Shown: positions 32,058 to 35,384 of the stretch, one piece after another
How the letters are laid out: every line of letters begins with the position of its first letter
How positions within the stretch are numbered: the first letter of the stretch is position 1
NCBI GenBank assembly: GCA_021295675.1
Contig: JAGWBY010000015.1
Span: forward strand, 10,945 to 46,328
DNA length: 35,384 nucleotides
Reading direction: 5' to 3'
From: Candidatus Latescibacterota bacterium
GTDB taxonomy: Bacteria; Latescibacterota; UBA2968; UBA8231
The notes under the pieces: model-generated
What the model saw: only the letters and a program-made list of their open reading frames with translations
Database searches by the model: none
Told to the model about the DNA's origin: nothing
Program-made: the position numbers and the translations under genes

Positions 32058-33737
32058 TTGCGCGTCTTTCTGCTGTTTTGCGCCGCGCTGCTATGCGCCC
32101 TCCCCCTGCGCGCCCAGCCCCAATTTAGCGACCAAACCGCTGCCGCTGGCATCACTTACCGCAATGTTTTTGGCGGACAAGAAAAGCACTACATCCTAGA
32201 ATCCCACGGCAGCGGTGCGGCCTTCTTCGACCACGATTCCGACGGCGACCTCGATCTCTACATAGTCAACGGGGCCACCTTTGCCACGTACCGCGACCGC
32301 TCGGGGCCGGGCAACGCGCTCTACCGCAATCGCGGCGACGGCACTTTTGCGGAAATCACCCAAGAAGCTGGAGTCGGCGACGCTGGCTGGGGCGGTGGTG
32401 TGGCCGTGGGCGACATCGACAACGACGGCCGCCCAGACCTCTACGCGACCAACTACGGAGCCAACGTGCTCTACCGCAATCGCGGCGGCGACCGCTTTGC
32501 CGACGCAACCCAAGAAGCGGGCGTTGGCGGCGATCAATACAGCGCCAGCGCGGCCTTCTTCGACTACGACCGCGACGGCGACCTCGACCTCTACGTGGCC
32601 AATTACGTCGTCTTCGACGCCGAGAACCTACCGGCTGAGCCACAACTCTGCACCTTTTTTAGCGGCCTCCGCGTCTATTGCGGTCCCAAAGGCTTAGTCG
32701 GCGCGCCGGATGTGCTTTACCGCAACGAGGGCGACGGCGCGTTTACCGACGTCACCCAAGCGTCCGGCGTGGCAGCCGCCAATCGCTATTACGGCTTGGG
32801 CGTAGTACCGGTCGATTACGATTACGATGGCGATAGCGACCTCTTTGTCGCCAACGATGAGACTCCCAACGTGCTCTTCCAAAACCAAGGCGACGGCACC
32901 TTCCAAGACGTTGCTCTCATCGCAGGAGTGGCATACAACGGCGACGGCGATGTCGAAGCCGGCATGGGTGCGGACTTTGGCGACTACGATCAAGACGGCG
33001 ACCCAGACCTGTACGTGACCCACTTTTTTACCGAGACCAATACGCTCTACCGCAACGAGGGCGGCGTGCGTTTCTCCGATGTCACGACCACGGCGGGACT
33101 CGCCGCAGCCACAGTAGAGATGTTGGGTTGGGGAACGCGCTTTTTCGACTACGACAACGACGGTCGCCTCGACCTCTTCGTCGCCAACGGCCACGTGTAT
33201 CCGCAGGTTGACCAAGCTGCAACCGGCACCACCTACCGCCAGCCCAACCAACTCTTCCGCAACGAGGGCGGTGGCCGCTTCGCCCCAGTGTCAGCCGGCC
33301 CCGGACTGGCGCAAGCCAAAGTCAGCCGTGGCACCAGCTTTGGCGACTACGACGACGACGGCGATATTGACCTCTTCGTCGTCGAGCTAAACGACGTGCC
33401 GACTCTGTTGCGCAACGATGGGGGAAATGCGGGAAACTATCTCGTGGTGCAGGTCTTTGGCCGCGAAGACAATCGCGATGGGGTCGGCACTCGCGTCAGT
33501 CTGCAAACAGCCGGCAAGCGCCAGTGGCGCACGGTCAACGGCGCAGCCAGCTACCTTTCGCACAGCGCCTTGCGCGTCCACTTCGGTTTGGGCGCGACGC
33601 AGATCAGTGACCGCGTCGAAATTACCTATCCCAATGGCAGCACCTACGCGATCGAGAACGTGCCCGCCAACAAGCTCTTAGTCGTCCGCCAAGAGCAGGG
33701 ACACGCCCTCCTCAAATTAGGCGCGAATCCTTTTTAA
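32058..33737 (+). CDS. FG-GAP/VCBS-repeat protein with ASPIC/UnbV C-terminus (CRTAC1-like)
   Basis: Translation is likely from TTG 32058, giving a signal peptide (RVFLLFCAALLCALPLRAQ). Seven or eight FG-GAP-type blades follow, each with a calcium loop DxDxDGxxDLYxxN (FFDHDSDGDLDLYIVN, DIDNDGRPDLYATN, FFDYDRDGDLDLYVAN, DYDYDGDSDLFVAN, DYDQDGDPDLYVTH, DYDNDGRLDLFVAN, DYDDDGDIDLFVVE). The end is an ASPIC/UnbV domain (NYLVVQVFGREDNRDGVGTR, ASYLSHSALRVHFGLGA, VEITYPNGSTYAIENVPANK). This is a calcium-binding beta-propeller of the secreted CRTAC1-like type. Such proteins are commonly found beside TPR proteins, as here (33876-35135). Substrate unknown. Confidence 0.88.
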   Translation: MRVFLLFCAALLCALPLRAQPQFSDQTAAAGITYRNVFGGQEKHYILESHGSGAAFFDHDSDGDLDLYIVNGATFATYRDRSGPGNALYRNRGDGTFAEITQEAGVGDAGWGGGVAVGDIDNDGRPDLYATNYGANVLYRNRGGDRFADATQEAGVGGDQYSASAAFFDYDRDGDLDLYVANYVVFDAENLPAEPQLCTFFSGLRVYCGPKGLVGAPDVLYRNEGDGAFTDVTQASGVAAANRYYGLGVVPVDYDYDGDSDLFVANDETPNVLFQNQGDGTFQDVALIAGVAYNGDGDVEAGMGADFGDYDQDGDPDLYVTHFFTETNTLYRNEGGVRFSDVTTTAGLAAATVEMLGWGTRFFDYDNDGRLDLFVANGHVYPQVDQAATGTTYRQPNQLFRNEGGGRFAPVSAGPGLAQAKVSRGTSFGDYDDDGDIDLFVVELNDVPTLLRNDGGNAGNYLVVQVFGREDNRDGVGTRVSLQTAGKRQWRTVNGAASYLSHSALRVHFGLGATQISDRVEITYPNGSTYAIENVPANKLLVVRQEQGHALLKLGANPF

Positions 33738-33739
33738 CT

Positions 33740-33869
33740 ACTGATGTTACGCACAGGAAGCCTCTTGGGTAGGAGATGCTTCGCTCCGCTCAGCATGACA
33801 AGAAGCCGATGTCATGCTAGCATCTCTATGGCCTAGCCCATCATAATCAGCACGATGCGTAACATCAGT
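33740..33869. mobile_element. 130-bp nested inverted-repeat element (MITE-like)
   Basis: ACTGATGTTACGCA at 33740-33753 and TGCGTAACATCAGT at 33856-33869 are perfect 14-bp terminal inverted repeats. Inside are two nested pairs: GAGATGCT (33773-33780) with AGCATCTC (33819-33826), and AGCATGACA (33792-33800) with TGTCATGCT (33810-33818). The TTCGCTCCGCTCAGCATGAC core resembles a short repeat I recall from many environmental genomes. It fills the convergent gap after the ASPIC/UnbV stop and could also act as a terminator-like structure. No clear target duplication. Confidence 0.7.
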
Positions 33870-33875
33870 TAATTA

Positions 33876-35135
33876 TCAACCCGCGCTGTGCTCGGCTCGC
33901 ACCCGCTCGATTTCGGCGAGCCGCTCTTGCGCAGCGGAAAATTCGGGATGGAGTTTGAGAAGTTGCTCAAAGACCGCGGCGGCCTTGTTTACGTACCCGA
34001 ACTCTAGGTGGAGCAACCCCAAGTTGTAAGCAGCTTCCGGGGTGCGCGGCGACCGACTCGCAGCTCGTTTGAGGCTGGCGAGCCGTCCCTCGTATTCCTT
34101 GAGCTTGGCAAAGACCTGCATTAGCTCCTGGCCCTCGTCGCTGCGGCCCTGCTTGAGGTAGAGCTGGGCCAAGCTGTAGTGGGCACCCGCGTGGCCGGGG
34201 TCGCGCTTTATAGCCTCCAAGTAGTAGGTGGCCGCCTGTTGCTCCTGCCCTAACTTAGCCGTTACCGCACCCAAGCGATGATAGGAGTCGGCGTGGCCAG
34301 CGTTTTTGAGTAGAGCTTGATGAAAGTAACTCCGCGCCGCTTCGAGCTTGCCTTCCTGCTCGCTAATAACGCCGAGGTCGTAAAACGCGCTCGCCGTCTC
34401 GATGCCGAGTTCCACTGCTCGTCGATAGGCCGCCCTAGCTTCTGCGTATTGGCTCAAGGCCATGTAGCTCTCGCCCAAGTGTGCGTACACCCGCCCTTCG
34501 TCTGGGTAATCAGCGAGGGCGCGCTGGAACTCGGCAATAGCTTCGCCCGGGCGGTGCTGCAAGTGATAGACCCTCCCCAAATTGGCCCGGGCTTGTAGGA
34601 AGGTCGGCACCAAGCGCACGGCTTCCTCGTACTGAGCGGCGGCCTCTGCGTAGAAGCCCTGTTGATGATAGAGATAGCCGAGGTTGTAGTACACTGCCCC
34701 AAAGTCGGGCCGCAGCGCGAGCGCCTTCTTATAGCTTTCCTCTGCTGCTAAAAAACGGCCCAACCCGTCGAGCGAAACGGCGAGGCCGATTCGCGCTTCA
34801 AAGTGATTGGGGGCCAGCGCTAGCGCCTGTTCAAAGTGGGGGATTGCCTCGTCAAAGCGCTCTAGCGCCGCGTGCGTCGCACCCAGTTTGCTATGAGCTT
34901 GGGCGAGGTCTGGAGCCAGTTCGATGGCCTGCTGGTAGTAGTGGGCCGCTTCGTCCATTTGGCCCTTACTAAACAAGCGGTCGCCTTGCTCAACGGCTTG
35001 TTGCGCGGCGTTTGCCTGGTACTGCGAGTACCAGTACGAGCCACCCAAGCCGAGGGCAATCGCCAGTGCGGCTGCTCCTAGATAAACGAAGCGGCGGCGC
35101 AACACTGGCTCGCGGTTCTTTTTCTTACGGACCAT
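33876..35135 (-). CDS. membrane-anchored TPR protein
   Basis: A 419-residue protein. Residues 1-16 are basic (VRKKKNREPVLRRR), then one transmembrane helix (FVYLGAAALAIALGLGGSY). About nine tetratricopeptide repeats follow, with regular A-x7-P unit ends: DEAAHYYQQAIELAPDLAQA, DEAIPHFEQALALAPNHFEA, AAEESYKKALALRPDFGAVY, EAIAEFQRALADYPDEG and AAAVFEQLLKLHPEFSAAQ. It is a protein-protein interaction scaffold facing the periplasm. It is convergent with the ASPIC/UnbV gene; the two families often co-occur, so they may act together (inference). No strong Shine-Dalgarno precedes the ATG. Confidence 0.82.
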   Translation of the reverse strand: MVRKKKNREPVLRRRFVYLGAAALAIALGLGGSYWYSQYQANAAQQAVEQGDRLFSKGQMDEAAHYYQQAIELAPDLAQAHSKLGATHAALERFDEAIPHFEQALALAPNHFEARIGLAVSLDGLGRFLAAEESYKKALALRPDFGAVYYNLGYLYHQQGFYAEAAAQYEEAVRLVPTFLQARANLGRVYHLQHRPGEAIAEFQRALADYPDEGRVYAHLGESYMALSQYAEARAAYRRAVELGIETASAFYDLGVISEQEGKLEAARSYFHQALLKNAGHADSYHRLGAVTAKLGQEQQAATYYLEAIKRDPGHAGAHYSLAQLYLKQGRSDEGQELMQVFAKLKEYEGRLASLKRAASRSPRTPEAAYNLGLLHLEFGYVNKAAAVFEQLLKLHPEFSAAQERLAEIERVRAEHSAG

Positions 35136-35231
35136 CCGTGAATTGCGTTTACTAGCGGGGGGAATATCGGGGCATGAAATCGGTCGCGCCGAGCGCGTCT
35201 AGCGCACCATTGCATATAGACGATCACTTCA

Positions 35232-35306
35232 AATCCTGTACATCCCACAAATCCCATAAATCAAAGTCGAATCCTGTACATCCCACAAATCCCATAAATC
35301 AAAGTC
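35232..35306. repeat. two tandem copies of a 37-bp repeat (38-bp period)
   Basis: AATCCTGTACATCCCACAAA (continuing to AAAGTC) at 35232-35268 is repeated exactly at 35270-35306 with one intervening G. It lies between the TPR gene and the transposase remnant. Similar ATCCTGTACATCC repeats are, as far as I recall, dispersed in many genomes. Two copies with no spacer of unique sequence do not make a CRISPR array. Confidence 0.85.
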
Positions 35307-35318
35307 CTAGAAGTGGTT

Positions 35319-35384
35319 TCATAACCGTCTGAGTGTAATCATCAGACAGGCGACATTGACAAAGGCTTGATACATTTGGATATG
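35319..35384 (-). CDS. IS5-type transposase, C-terminal 21 residues (runs off right edge)
   Basis: Read on the minus strand from the window edge, the frame gives HIQMYQAFVNVACLMITLRR, one more Leu, and a TGA at 35321-35319. The pattern F-x2-A-C-x-M-I-x-L-R-R at the extreme C-terminus is typical of IS5-family (DDE) transposases. The bases just beyond the stop, GTGGTTTCATAACC preceded by AGAA, look like the terminal inverted repeat of such an element, beginning near 35308. Only the end of the element is in the window, so intactness cannot be judged. Confidence 0.6.
   Translation of the reverse strand, partial: HIQMYQAFVNVACLMITLRRL

Noticed and set aside
35232..35306. Possible CRISPR array
   Set aside because: Only two repeat copies, separated by a single base, with no spacers and no cas genes nearby.

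Overview
The window (about 35 kb, moderately GC-rich) looks like a chromosomal piece of an uncultured, diderm (outer-membrane) bacterium. The diderm call rests on what the genes show: an ExbB/ExbD motor, two ~1,000-residue proteins ending in phenylalanine like outer-membrane beta-barrels, a PorV/FadL-like protein, and many proteins with lipoprotein boxes. The mix of OPT-like/DUF6785-like membrane proteins, NHL-repeat lipoproteins, a FlgD-Ig C-terminal domain, DUF4159, a CBM9-like protein and an ASPIC/UnbV protein resembles candidate phyla such as Latescibacterota or Poribacteria. That placement is inference only.

Left part (1-11.9 kb). The window opens with the N-terminus of an M28-like peptidase, then a PD-(D/E)XK-like/PIN pair behind a good sigma70-type promoter. 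The first gene of the pair carries an in-frame ~163-bp MITE-like insertion. Next come an alpha-carbonic anhydrase broken near its C-terminus, a broken DUF6785-like membrane protein, two NHL lipoproteins in tandem, and a minus-strand set: PPIase lipoprotein, a broken OPT-like membrane protein, an FGE-fold lipoprotein and a leucine-rich lipoprotein. Three genes here are interrupted by frame changes that look like small internal deletions.

Centre (12.0-27.6 kb). A run of eleven tightly packed minus-strand genes forms one probable ~15.5-kb operon. In transcription order it is: giant outer-membrane protein 1, lipoprotein, lipoprotein, discoidin/FlgD-Ig exported protein, PorV-like protein, giant outer-membrane protein 2, 1,081-residue TPR protein, ExbB, ExbD (Asp replaced by Asn), ExbD (Asp present), and a lipoprotein paralogous to the second gene. 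It starts just after one intrinsic terminator and ends at another. The duplicated barrel and lipoprotein genes, with a proton-driven motor and a TPR scaffold, make it the best candidate for an undescribed trans-envelope system.

Right part (27.6-35.4 kb). A strongly promoted CBM9-like exported protein stands alone with its own terminator. Divergent from it is a two-gene unit (a FlgT-C-like exported protein and a membrane-anchored DUF4159 protein with a TonB-like basic/proline linker) that ends at a clear terminator and may serve the same envelope system. It is followed by a HEAT-repeat lipoprotein, an FG-GAP/ASPIC-UnbV protein, a 130-bp nested inverted-repeat element and a membrane-anchored TPR protein. 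The window closes with a duplicated 38-bp repeat and the last 21 codons of an IS5-type transposase. No rRNA, tRNA or CRISPR array was seen, and no gene-free stretch exceeds 300 bases.
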